From contig JAGLQD010000069.1 in NCBI GenBank assembly GCA_023136985.1, forward strand, positions 1-16,944: a DNA stretch of 16,944 nucleotides. The letters run 5' to 3'. Position numbers and translations under genes: made by a program. Origin of the DNA: Candidatus Sabulitectum sp. (GTDB lineage Bacteria > Fermentibacterota > Fermentibacteria > Fermentibacterales > JCC-6). The notes under the pieces were generated by a model. It saw nothing but the letters and a program-made list of their open reading frames with translations. It did not search any database and was not told where the DNA came from. This document shows, piece by piece, positions 1 to 7,004 of this stretch. Every line of letters begins with the position of its first letter. Positions within the stretch are counted from its first letter, which is position 1.

Positions 1-1
1 T

Positions 2-235
2 GGTGACTGGCCCGGAGCCAGAGGTGCCGGTGTTGAAAGAGGCGAGAGCTTGAAGATCAACTCTGAGAATACCCTTGTTTTCGATGAAACCGGCAGGCTT
101 ACTGTTATCGTAGGGTTGGACAACGTCAGTGTTGTTTCCACAGACAAGGCAATTCTTGTCATGTCTGATTCCAGTTCACAGAAGATCAAGGAAGTAGTCG
201 CCAGCCTTGAGGAAGCACGGCCGGATCTTGTGTGA
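2..235 (+). CDS. Mannose-1-phosphate guanylyltransferase, C-terminal fragment
   Basis: The 5' part lies outside the window; 77 codons remain before the TGA. The fragment reads GDWPGARGAGVERGESLK, followed by a segment typical of the end of GDP-mannose pyrophosphorylases: a short beta-rich stretch (LVFDETGRLTVIVGLDN), then VSVVSTDKAILVM and a terminal helix with KIKEVVASLEE. In the family the middle segment usually reads like 'GLDDLVVVDTPDALLV' and the helix like 'VKKIVEEL'. The enzyme makes GDP-mannose from mannose-1-phosphate and GTP in the cytosol, the donor precursor for mannosylated glycans. trmO starts 10 nt after the stop on the same strand, so the two are probably co-transcribed. The catalytic N-terminal motif is not visible, so another sugar-phosphate nucleotidylyltransferase with the same tail is possible. 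Confidence 0.7.
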   Translation, partial: GDWPGARGAGVERGESLKINSENTLVFDETGRLTVIVGLDNVSVVSTDKAILVMSDSSSQKIKEVVASLEEARPDLV

Positions 236-245
236 GCAGCAGGAC

Positions 246-743
246 ATGAAAGAAATCAGCATTCCATTCAAACAGATCGGAACCATACAGACTCCATATT
301 ACAGCAACGCTCCCTATCAGCCTGTTGATACAGCAGAGGATAACTTCTCTATTGCGATCAATCGTGAATATGTCGATGGTCTGAGTGATCTGTGGAAATT
401 TAACTATGCTTATGTTTTGTTTTATGCCCATAAAGCACAGGGCAGAGCAGAAATGGTGGTTGCTCCCCCCTGGGCAAAGGGGAAAAAGGTTGGTCTTTTT
501 TCCAGTAGATCACCTTCCAGACCCAATCCAATAGGCTTGAGCGTAGTTCGCATAAAAGATGTAAAGGAAAACATTATTTTCATCTCGGGAATAGATGTCT
601 TTAATGGAACGCCTCTGCTGGATATAAAACCCTACATAAAAGATCTTGACAACAAGAGTGATGCAAACTACGGGTGGCTGGATGAACTGGATAACAAGGA
701 GCATCTTACTCTGCATATCAAGGGCATTCCCCACGAACACTGA
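246..743 (+). CDS. trmO: tRNA (N6-threonylcarbamoyladenosine(37)-N6)-methyltransferase TrmO
   Basis: The 165-residue product is a TsaA/TrmO (UPF0066) protein. In characterised members this domain uses S-adenosylmethionine to N6-methylate t6A37 in tRNA-Thr. The family signatures are intact: SRSPSRPNPIGLSVVRI near residues 83-99, DVFNGTPLLDIKPYI near 115-129, and a GW pair soon after. The protein is short compared with E. coli TrmO (about 235 residues) and lacks its C-terminal extension, as in many bacteria and archaea. I chose the ATG at 246. The open frame continues upstream to a TTG at 207, but that part overlaps the preceding gene and adds no family sequence. The SD is poor (AGGA one base from the ATG), so translation probably depends on coupling to the upstream gene. 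The gene converges with the L,D-transpeptidase across 31 nt. Confidence 0.9.
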   Translation: MKEISIPFKQIGTIQTPYYSNAPYQPVDTAEDNFSIAINREYVDGLSDLWKFNYAYVLFYAHKAQGRAEMVVAPPWAKGKKVGLFSSRSPSRPNPIGLSVVRIKDVKENIIFISGIDVFNGTPLLDIKPYIKDLDNKSDANYGWLDELDNKEHLTLHIKGIPHEH

Positions 744-774
744 CAGGGTGTCATGGGACCGATTTCCTTAAGTC

Positions 775-1218
775 TTACCTGATTATCACCTTTGCACCAA
801 CAGGAAGCCAGAAGTATGCCCACCTGGCTGTGAAGAAGCCCATACGGACACATCCGTGTGAAAGAGGTTCACCCAGTCTGTGTTCCACTGAGGGGGAAGC
901 CTGATGAAGACCAATTACCCCGGAATCCACTATGCATTGCCAGTAGGGCATGTGAACTCTGTAAATGCTTGATACAGGGCTCCACCTTTTATAAAGAACC
1001 TCAAAATCACCGCTGGGAGTAGCATACCGTGTAGACCTGCCTGTGGAGACAAGTGCCAGGTTAGCTTCACGACCACCTTCAAGAAAGACGATGACCTGCT
1101 GATTTTTGCTTACAAGAGCGAGTCTTTCCCCGGATTCATGTATTATGCCTTCTCCCTGAAAAGGGAGAATGGAGACAACCCCTCGAAGCAACAGAAATGG
1201 AACCAGAAAACAATTCAG
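775..1218 (-). CDS. L,D-transpeptidase (YkuD domain), probable CTG start
   Basis: This is a small YkuD-fold L,D-transpeptidase of about 147 residues. Enzymes of this family make 3-3 peptidoglycan cross-links or attach lipoproteins to peptidoglycan in the periplasm through a cysteine thioester. The active-site signature is complete: GLH (His near 105), then SHGCVRM with catalytic Cys near 123 and Arg near 125. TRYATPSGDFEV is the usual early substrate-groove strand. The frame has no ATG. The best start is the CTG at 1216-1218, because AAGGGGG lies six bases upstream and an in-frame TAA sits just before it. From there the N-terminus is hydrophobic (NCFLVPFLLL), like a crude signal or anchor segment, but it lacks the usual positive n-region. 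Starting at the TTG at 1191 would remove this segment and leaves no SD. Only the catalytic domain is present, with no LysM or SH3 domain. Confidence 0.85.
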   Translation of the reverse strand: MNCFLVPFLLLRGVVSILPFQGEGIIHESGERLALVSKNQQVIVFLEGGREANLALVSTGRSTRYATPSGDFEVLYKRWSPVSSIYRVHMPYWQCIVDSGVIGLHQASPSVEHRLGEPLSHGCVRMGFFTARWAYFWLPVGAKVIIR

Positions 1219-1276
1219 TGTTTACCCCCTTGTAACTGATTACTCTGCAAGAAACACTGCCTGCGGTCAAGGGGGG
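1216..1276 (-). promoter_or_regulatory. Interleaved inverted repeats over the SD and start codon of the L,D-transpeptidase
   Basis: Two exact 8-bp inverted repeats cross each other. CAGTGTTT at 1216-1223 pairs with AAACACTG at 1252-1259. CCCCCTTG at 1225-1232 pairs with CAAGGGGG at 1268-1275. On the minus-strand transcript the 3' half of the first pair ends exactly in the proposed CTG start codon, and the 3' half of the second contains the AAGGGGG SD. The order of the arms allows either a pseudoknot or two mutually exclusive hairpins, each blocking initiation. That this is a translational control element is inference; the complementarity is directly visible. Confidence 0.45.
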
Positions 1277-1357
1277 ATAAGAGTTGACTTTGTTGCCTTT
1301 ATGAAGCAGATTTCTTCATGAATGTGGATTGGGGCGAATGTTTTTGTACCACGCGCC

Positions 1358-1400
1358 TTAAGGCACTTCTTTCCACACAATGTTTTTTAAGGCATTCTTT
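1358..1400. repeat. Short direct repeat upstream of the TPR lipoprotein gene
   Basis: TTAAGGCA followed by TTCTTT occurs at 1358-1372 (with one extra C between the halves) and again at 1387-1400, so the copies start 29 bp apart. The first copy also forms the palindrome GCCTTAAGGC at 1355-1364. It lies 38-80 bp before the TTG start at 1439, where a regulator could bind. No function can be assigned from sequence alone. Confidence 0.35.
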
Positions 1401-1438
1401 TTGGTAATTGATGAATATTGTCCGAATGGAGGATTGAT

Positions 1439-2719
1439 TTGAATCTCGCAAAACTTTTGGTTATAGCAGTAGCCGGGCTTCTGATAATTGCCGGTTGTTC
1501 TTCCCCAGCAGTTACCGGTATCAAGGTTCACATACAGAACAGTGAATACCATGAAGCTATCCATCTTGCTGACAGCGTAATTGCCAATGGCGAGGGCTCC
1601 AACCCTGAGGTCTGGTACTGGAAGGCCAGAGCATACACCATGATGCGTGTATGGGACGAAGCCGCTGTTTCTTTCGTGCAGGCTTACGAACTTGATCCTC
1701 TCATGGCAGCGAATATGACAACTTACTGGCCTGCATTCTACAACACTGCAGCCGGTTATGTTTCTGAAGGAAGAATTGAAGACGCTATTAGTATGCTTGA
1801 AACCGGTGGAGCAATAGTTCCTGAGCGCCCAGAGTTCGATCAGATGCTGGGTGATATCGCTCTTAATGAACACAATTACGAAGAGGCAATAGCAAGGTTT
1901 GAAGCATCGATCGATCTTGCAGTTGCACAGATGGATGTGATCAGAGGAAGTATTGACGAATCTACTGATCCAGCATGGATCGGGCAGCTTAACACAGAGC
2001 TGGACAATATGGTACACAGTGTTGTTCTTTCAACCTACAACACCGGTGCTATCCTTAAGAACCTCTACATGAACAGTGAAGACGAAGCAGTTGCAGCAGA
2101 TTACATGGCTGAGGCTGTTGTTGCCTACACAAGAGGGCTTGAGATCGATCCTTCCAGTGCTGATCTTATGACCGGTCTTGCAGAGTTCTACATTCTCTCT
2201 GAACAGTATGATGCAGCACTCGCAATATATGATGATGCTCTTGTTGCAATTGATACCGGTGTGGAAGAGGGCTGGATCGATCCGGAGGATGCTGCTGACA
2301 TGAAAGCCGGCGTTCTTCTTACAAGAGGTTTTACTTTCATCGAGATGGAAAGATTTGATGAGGGAGTTGCCGCCCTTGAAGAGTGCAGAGCACAGATGGG
2401 TAACACCTACCAGGTACTTGCCATGATAGGTCATGCCAACTTCATCATGGAACAGTACAACGAATCTCTTCTTGTTATGGAACAGCTTACTGTTATGGAC
2501 GAACTGACCAATGATGAGTACGCCAATGCATGGTATATGATGTATGCAAACTACATTCGTCTTGAAGAAGACAGTGACGCTCTTCAGGCACTGCTGAATG
2601 CTATCGAGTATGACAGCGACAACGCTGATTACTACGAGTACCTTGCTCAGACCTACAGCACCCTTGGCCGGAACAGCCAGGCCATGGAAGCAATGCAAAA
2701 AGCTCAGAGCCTGCGCTAG
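1439..2719 (+). CDS. TPR-repeat lipoprotein
   Basis: The product is 426 residues. The N-terminus is a lipoprotein signal peptide, MNLAKLLVIAVAGLLIIAGC, with lipobox IAGC and Cys20 as the lipidation site. The remainder is almost entirely helical TPR-like repeats. Clear units include YHEAIHLADSVI, EEAIARFEASIDL, ADYMAEAVVAYTRGLEIDP, YDAALAIYDDAL, FDEGVAALEECRAQ and a final unit around SQAMEAMQKAQSLR. Such proteins usually act as periplasmic or outer-membrane-anchored scaffolds; the partner is unknown. I chose the TTG at 1439 because GGAGG (1428-1432) lies six bases upstream and the signal peptide then begins correctly. The in-frame TTG at 1418 would place charged residues (SEWRID) first and has no SD. 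The gene is a single unit ending in a strong terminator. The protein is acidic, with many Asp, Glu, Ala and Tyr residues in the repeats. Confidence 0.85.
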   Translation: MNLAKLLVIAVAGLLIIAGCSSPAVTGIKVHIQNSEYHEAIHLADSVIANGEGSNPEVWYWKARAYTMMRVWDEAAVSFVQAYELDPLMAANMTTYWPAFYNTAAGYVSEGRIEDAISMLETGGAIVPERPEFDQMLGDIALNEHNYEEAIARFEASIDLAVAQMDVIRGSIDESTDPAWIGQLNTELDNMVHSVVLSTYNTGAILKNLYMNSEDEAVAADYMAEAVVAYTRGLEIDPSSADLMTGLAEFYILSEQYDAALAIYDDALVAIDTGVEEGWIDPEDAADMKAGVLLTRGFTFIEMERFDEGVAALEECRAQMGNTYQVLAMIGHANFIMEQYNESLLVMEQLTVMDELTNDEYANAWYMMYANYIRLEEDSDALQALLNAIEYDSDNADYYEYLAQTYSTLGRNSQAMEAMQKAQSLR

Positions 2720-2732
2720 CAACTGAAATTGT

Positions 2733-2773
2733 ACAGAAAGAAGCCCGGGTTTTATGCCCGGGCTTCTTTCTGT
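2733..2773. terminator. Bidirectional intrinsic terminator
   Basis: A perfect 17-bp inverted repeat has arms at 2733-2749 and 2757-2773 and a 7-nt loop. The core is AGCCCGGG / CCCGGGCT, flanked by an A-rich arm on one side and CTTCTTTCTGT on the other. Either strand therefore yields a GC stem followed by a U-rich run. It sits between the convergent TPR lipoprotein gene (stop at 2719) and the biotin carrier gene (stop at 2787), and should end both transcripts. Confidence 0.9.
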
Positions 2774-2786
2774 TGTTCAGATTCTA

Positions 2787-3098
2787 TTACGTAAGTCGGA
2801 TAAGAAGCTGGTTCTTCTCCACTCTTTCTCCGGCGGATACTGCCACCACTTCCACAGTTCCTGCAATAGGAGCCACTATCTCGTTGTACATCTTCATGGC
2901 ATCCAGTATTAGCAGAATATCGCCTACACTGACCTTTGAACCCACACTGGTTTTTACTTCGATAACAGTTCCGGGGATAAAGGCATTGATCTGCTTCTCG
3001 TCTTCCGGAGTCCATCTCTTGTGGAATGAGGAAGGAACTTCTGTCTCATAGATAGTATCGTCTATGTTCAGTTCTCTGTATTCGTTTTCAACTGGCAT
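2787..3098 (-). CDS. Biotin carboxyl carrier protein of an acyl-CoA carboxylase/decarboxylase
   Basis: The 103-residue product carries one biotinyl domain at about residues 37-103. The attachment motif is DAMKM with Lys69 as the predicted biotinylated residue. IPGTV before it and VAPIAGTVEVV after it are the paired strands of the flattened beta-barrel. The N-terminal stretch (YETEVPSSFHKRW) resembles the linker of short carrier subunits common in FCB-group bacteria. The protein would carry CO2 on biotin between a biotin carboxylase or a membrane decarboxylase and the carboxyltransferase encoded just upstream, 21 nt away. The ATG at 3098 has a clear SD (GGGAGG, about nine bases away). It is the last gene of the long minus-strand run, before the bidirectional terminator. 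A lipoyl domain is unlikely because those have a DKA or DKV-type motif. Confidence 0.92.
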   Translation of the reverse strand: MPVENEYRELNIDDTIYETEVPSSFHKRWTPEDEKQINAFIPGTVIEVKTSVGSKVSVGDILLILDAMKMYNEIVAPIAGTVEVVAVSAGERVEKNQLLIRLT

Positions 3099-3119
3099 TG
3101 TTGTTTACCTCCCGCTTGC

Positions 3120-4661
3120 CTAAAGAGGAATGTTGCCGTGGCGGCGGAAAGAGTTGCCGTGGTCCTGCCGGCCTGCGAATTCAAATGCCTTTATAACAAT
3201 GTCTCTGGTCTTGTGAGGCTCGGTGAGTATGTCAACATAGCCTTTTGATGCCGCTACATAGGGGTTGGCGAATTTGTCTTCGTACTCTTTTATCTTTGCC
3301 TGACGGGTAGCCTCAGGGTCGTCACTGGCAGCTATTTCTTTCCTGAATACTATGTTTGCAGCACCTTCGGCGCCCATAACCGCTATTTCAGCTGTGGGCC
3401 ATGCTATAACACTGCTGGCTCCAAGGTGCCTGCTGCACATTGCTATGTAAGCTCCGCCGTAGGCCTTGCGCATGATAATGGTGACCTTTGGAACGGTGGC
3501 TTCACTGTAAGAGTAAAGAAGCTTGGCTCCGTGTCTGATAACACCTGCGTGTTCCTGGTCAACTCCGGGGAGGTAGCCGGGTGTGTCCACCATTGTCAGG
3601 AGAGAAATACCGAATGCATCGCAGAAACGGATGAATCGAGCTGCTTTGTCTGAAGCATTCACATCCAGAACTCCTGCGAGGTATCTGGGCTGATTTGCAA
3701 CTACACCTACTGTTTTACCGGCAATTCTGGCGAATCCTACAACTATGTTCTTTGCGTAGTGTTCGTGAACCTGCATGAAGTCGCTGTTGTCAACCACGCC
3801 CTTTATAACATCGGTTACATCGTAGGCTTTTCTGCGGTTATCGGGAATGATGTTGTCTGTCAGGGCTTTAAGCGGTGGAGCAGATTTGTATACAGGCGGG
3901 TCTTCAAGGCAGTTTGCAGGCAGGAAGCTAAGAAGTCTCTTGACCTGCTGGAAAGACTCGATCTCTGTCTGTGCGTAAAAATGAGCATTGCCGGAGACGG
4001 TTGTGTGAGTCTTCGCACCGCCTAGCACTTCCGGGGAAACATCTTCACCGAGAACAGTCTTTATTACCTGAGGTCCGGTGATGAACATATTGGAGATCTT
4101 TTCAACCACGAAAACAAAGTCAGTAAGAGCTGGTGAATAAACTGCGCCACCGGCACACGGGCCCAATATTATGGAAAGCTGAGGAACTACACCGCTGAAA
4201 GTAGTGTTTCGGAGGAAGATCTCTCCGTATCCGTAGAGCGAATCAACACCCTCCTGGATTCTGGCGCCACCGGAATCATTGATACCGATGAGAGGTATTT
4301 TCTTTGTTCCTGCACCGTCCATAACCTTTACTATCTTTGCGGCATGCGCCTTACCGAGAGAGCCACCGGCAACAGTGAAGTCCTGGGCATATATGGCAAC
4401 AGGGCGGTTATCAATCTTGCCGTATCCGGTAATTACGCCATCTCCTGCAAGTTTTTTCCGGTCCATTCCAAAATCAGTAGAGGAATGCTCCACAAAGAGA
4501 TCTGTCTCCAGGAAAGAGTCGCTATCAAGTATTTCGTCAACTCTTTCTCTCGCAGTAAGTTTACCTCGTTTTTTCTGCTTCTCCTGTGCAACGTCGCCGC
4601 CACCTTTGAACAGATTCTGTACTTTTGTGCCAAACTCGGTTAATCTGCTTTTGATTGACAT
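3120..4661 (-). CDS. Acyl-CoA carboxylase carboxyltransferase subunit (PccB/MmdA family)
   Basis: The 513-residue length is normal for the family. The N-terminal carboxyltransferase domain (about 30-260) includes GKLTARERVDEILD, INDSGGARIQEGVDSL, and the oxyanion segment GPCAGGAVYSPALTD (167-181). The C-terminal domain (about 275-505) includes VVANQPRYLAGVLD, VDTPGYLPGVDQE, RKAYGGAYIAM (398-408) and WPTAEIAVMGAEGAANI. It transfers the carboxyl group between biotin and propionyl-, acetyl- or methylmalonyl-CoA. The residue after GGAY is Ile406. In actinobacterial PccB this position is Asp, and an Ile there has been linked to acceptance of acetyl-CoA; related decarboxylase subunits also have aliphatic residues here. 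Substrate and direction therefore remain open. The ATG at 4661 directly follows the TAG of the upstream membrane-protein gene and has AAGGA as SD. No biotin carboxylase or sodium-pump subunit is encoded in the window. Confidence 0.92.
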   Translation of the reverse strand: MSIKSRLTEFGTKVQNLFKGGGDVAQEKQKKRGKLTARERVDEILDSDSFLETDLFVEHSSTDFGMDRKKLAGDGVITGYGKIDNRPVAIYAQDFTVAGGSLGKAHAAKIVKVMDGAGTKKIPLIGINDSGGARIQEGVDSLYGYGEIFLRNTTFSGVVPQLSIILGPCAGGAVYSPALTDFVFVVEKISNMFITGPQVIKTVLGEDVSPEVLGGAKTHTTVSGNAHFYAQTEIESFQQVKRLLSFLPANCLEDPPVYKSAPPLKALTDNIIPDNRRKAYDVTDVIKGVVDNSDFMQVHEHYAKNIVVGFARIAGKTVGVVANQPRYLAGVLDVNASDKAARFIRFCDAFGISLLTMVDTPGYLPGVDQEHAGVIRHGAKLLYSYSEATVPKVTIIMRKAYGGAYIAMCSRHLGASSVIAWPTAEIAVMGAEGAANIVFRKEIAASDDPEATRQAKIKEYEDKFANPYVAASKGYVDILTEPHKTRDIVIKAFEFAGRQDHGNSFRRHGNIPL

Positions 4662-7004
4662 CTATATTCCTTCCCCGCCAGTCGGCGTCAAATTGTTTTC
4701 CAATTCCTTTAAAAGCAGAAGCCTTTCTCTTGCATATTCCGGTAAAGATATGCCAGCCTCTTCAAACCACCTGTATTCCACCCCTGCTTCCTCTATTCTA
4801 TTCAACTCCCAGAGGCTGCCAGCAAGTATAAGTCTGGCTTCTGCAAAAGCGGGGGACATGGCCAGTGCTCTTCTGCAGAATTCTACAGCCTGGAGGTAAT
4901 CTCTGCCTGTGCGAAAAACCTTGGCAGCTTTCACCAGAACAACAGGCCCCTGCGCCTGTGACAGCGCAAGCTCTGTGAGCTCTTCCGCATGTTCCTGACA
5001 TCCAGACAGGGAATATAACCATGCGCATTGAGCAATGCCCCACGGAGGGAGAGAATCCATGCTGGAACTGGCCATGCTCAGGGCTTTAGTCTGCTGTCCT
5101 GTGACCCAGAGGGCACTGATCAGAGTAGCTCTCTCAACCCACGGTGACGGTATGATATTAGTAGTAATACCGATTATTTCTTCACCCGTTTGTAGTTCAC
5201 CGGTCTGCAGATATGAAACTGCTGCCTGCAATACAGGGTCTCCTGCAAGCTCTGCACTTACTGTCGCTGATTCCAGGTCACCTGCTCTGCATGAATTCCA
5301 GCAGTCCAGGGTGTAAGACCAGGTTCCAGGGTTGTATGTGGTCACTGGTGAGAAGGCGGAATCCCTGCGGAAGTGAAGAGACTTAACAACAACATCAAGA
5401 ATCTCTGTACCGGTCTGATCCCTCTGCCTTTTCAGTTCATCCAGAGAGGACGCCGGAATCAGGTACAGAGGAGTGGTGAGAAATTCCGATGGATCAAGGG
5501 GATCATAATATCTGAAGGCTAATGATTCCAGCTCTGTTTCCCGCAGAAGATCCCAGCTGGCATATGTGCTTGTCAAACCGTTGATGTGTATCGGAACCCA
5601 TTCAGGCAGTTTTGCCGCCAGGTGAACTGAGGAATACTGGTTCCTGGTGTTGTAGATCAAAAGGTTGAAGCCATAGCCATGGAAGAGGTTGTTCTGGAAT
5701 GCCATGAACCCCTCTCCCGGTGCTTCTGTGATCATCAGGTAATCCCAGTGGAATGCTTCCGGAAAAAGAAGACATCTTCCATCAACAAACAGAGGAAATC
5801 TCCCTCCGAACCGGTATTCAAGGTATCCGGATATCTCATTTGTATTGAAGAGAACCGCATTTTCAAGAAGAGCAGGGTGTTCTTCAAGCAGGTTCGCCAG
5901 TTGAACAGGGTAAACCGTCCAGTCTACATGAGCACCCAGTTCTCTCGGCGGCCCGATTTCCCTTGGCACCCCGTATGTAAAGGGGATAACTATCAGGATC
6001 AGCGCTGCGAAGTAGTTGATCTTTACAGGAATCTTCAGAGTGAGCATTCCAGGTACCCATGCCAGCATGGCAGGGGCCAGCAACTCTCCGTTACGGGCAG
6101 CGAACACAGTTGCAACAATCAGCATGGACAGAGCAAGAAGTTTTCCCCGGTCAATTCCTTTTGAGAATCGCACAAGAAGAGCAGTTGTGCCAACTGTTAG
6201 AAATGAGAACAGCAGTGCAGTGCGTGATATTGCCTTTTCAGGAGCATACCTGGGGTCAAATGGACTCCACCATTCCCGGATCGACTGCTTGAACAACGGT
6301 TGTGCAAGAAAAGCAGGCAGGTATTCCAGGGTTCTGAAACCGTTTGGATGGATCCCGCTTGCAAAAAGGAGCAATATTGGCGGAAGGAGCCATTTTCCGA
6401 ACTCTTTGAATCTGCCGGAGAGCAATCTGGTCATTGCCGGAACGGAGGCAAGAAACAGACCCATAACAAACCCTGCATGAATATTTACCCAGAGTATCTG
6501 AACAGGCAGAAGGATCAGAGCAAGTTTCCACGGTTTTTTGAACTCAAAGGAGAGAATGTAGAGGTAGAGAGAGAAAAAGAAAATGCTGAAGAAGTGGGGT
6601 CTTGCTATCCACCTGGGCTGGGCCAGCGTGAGCCATAATGCGCCAAAGACAAAAGCCAGCCCTGGATCTGCTCCATTCTTTACGGATGCCTTGAATACGA
6701 AAAAAACAGAGAGTCCTATAAAGAAGGCTTTAAGAAGTACCGGCCCGGCTTCACCAATGTGTATCCACGTAAGAGCCATTGCAACTTCAGCAAGCCATTC
6801 GTGCTGTATCCAGTAAGCCCCATGTCTGGTCCAGGTGAAGGGGTCTTCAGTTCTGATCTCTCCTGTTTCAACGATGTCAATTCCATTACGGAGATGCCAG
6901 AAAATATTTCCGTTGTGTATGGGAGTAACAGAGTAAAGCACTGCAATAATAGTCAGCAACCAGCATAGCCTAACTGATTCAGAAAATTTCTTTGATATTT
7001 TCAA
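4662..7004 (-). CDS. GT-C-like polytopic membrane protein with C-terminal TPR tail
   Basis: The 780-residue product has about nine or ten hydrophobic segments in residues 12-345, followed by a large soluble region. The first external loop has the layout of bacterial GT-C (PMT/GT39-like) glycosyltransferases: IFWHLRNG (34-41), EDPF (53-56), then WIQHEWLAE (65-73). Further family marks are RPHFF (135-139), WVNIHAGF (172-179) and HPNGF (219-223). After the membrane part comes SGYLEYRFGG and FVDGR (about 392-410), then TPR-like helices at about 690-760. Characterised relatives transfer sugar from a polyprenyl-phosphate donor outside the cytoplasmic membrane; the substrate here is unknown. The usual acidic residues just before the WHL motif are Asn31 and Asn33 here. 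The start is a TTG at 7004 with SD GGAG five bases upstream; it overlaps the preceding gene by 26 nt. Confidence 0.7.
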   Translation of the reverse strand: MKISKKFSESVRLCWLLTIIAVLYSVTPIHNGNIFWHLRNGIDIVETGEIRTEDPFTWTRHGAYWIQHEWLAEVAMALTWIHIGEAGPVLLKAFFIGLSVFFVFKASVKNGADPGLAFVFGALWLTLAQPRWIARPHFFSIFFFSLYLYILSFEFKKPWKLALILLPVQILWVNIHAGFVMGLFLASVPAMTRLLSGRFKEFGKWLLPPILLLFASGIHPNGFRTLEYLPAFLAQPLFKQSIREWWSPFDPRYAPEKAISRTALLFSFLTVGTTALLVRFSKGIDRGKLLALSMLIVATVFAARNGELLAPAMLAWVPGMLTLKIPVKINYFAALILIVIPFTYGVPREIGPPRELGAHVDWTVYPVQLANLLEEHPALLENAVLFNTNEISGYLEYRFGGRFPLFVDGRCLLFPEAFHWDYLMITEAPGEGFMAFQNNLFHGYGFNLLIYNTRNQYSSVHLAAKLPEWVPIHINGLTSTYASWDLLRETELESLAFRYYDPLDPSEFLTTPLYLIPASSLDELKRQRDQTGTEILDVVVKSLHFRRDSAFSPVTTYNPGTWSYTLDCWNSCRAGDLESATVSAELAGDPVLQAAVSYLQTGELQTGEEIIGITTNIIPSPWVERATLISALWVTGQQTKALSMASSSMDSLPPWGIAQCAWLYSLSGCQEHAEELTELALSQAQGPVVLVKAAKVFRTGRDYLQAVEFCRRALAMSPAFAEARLILAGSLWELNRIEEAGVEYRWFEEAGISLPEYARERLLLLKELENNLTPTGGEGI

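Noticed and set aside
207..245. Upstream TTG start for trmO
   Set aside because: It would overlap the preceding gene and add 13 residues that are not part of the family; the ATG at 246 begins the TrmO domain.
741..753. TGACA-GGG-TGTCA hairpin after trmO as a terminator
   Set aside because: The stem is only five base pairs and has no U run on either strand.
1284..1312. Possible plus-strand promoter TTGACT with 17-bp spacer before the TPR lipoprotein gene
   Set aside because: The -35 element is good but the -10 position reads CAGATT (3/6), within a small ATGAAG/CTTCAT repeat. The match is too weak to list.
1358..2722. Two long minus-strand open frames (1358-2017 and 2030-2722) covering the TPR lipoprotein gene
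   Set aside because: They are in the same antisense frame and are explained by codon bias of the plus-strand gene. The translations are Cys/His-rich without family motifs and have no SD.
4279..4899. 206-codon plus-strand open frame opposite the carboxyltransferase gene
   Set aside because: It crosses the junction of two well-supported minus-strand genes and has no SD or domain.
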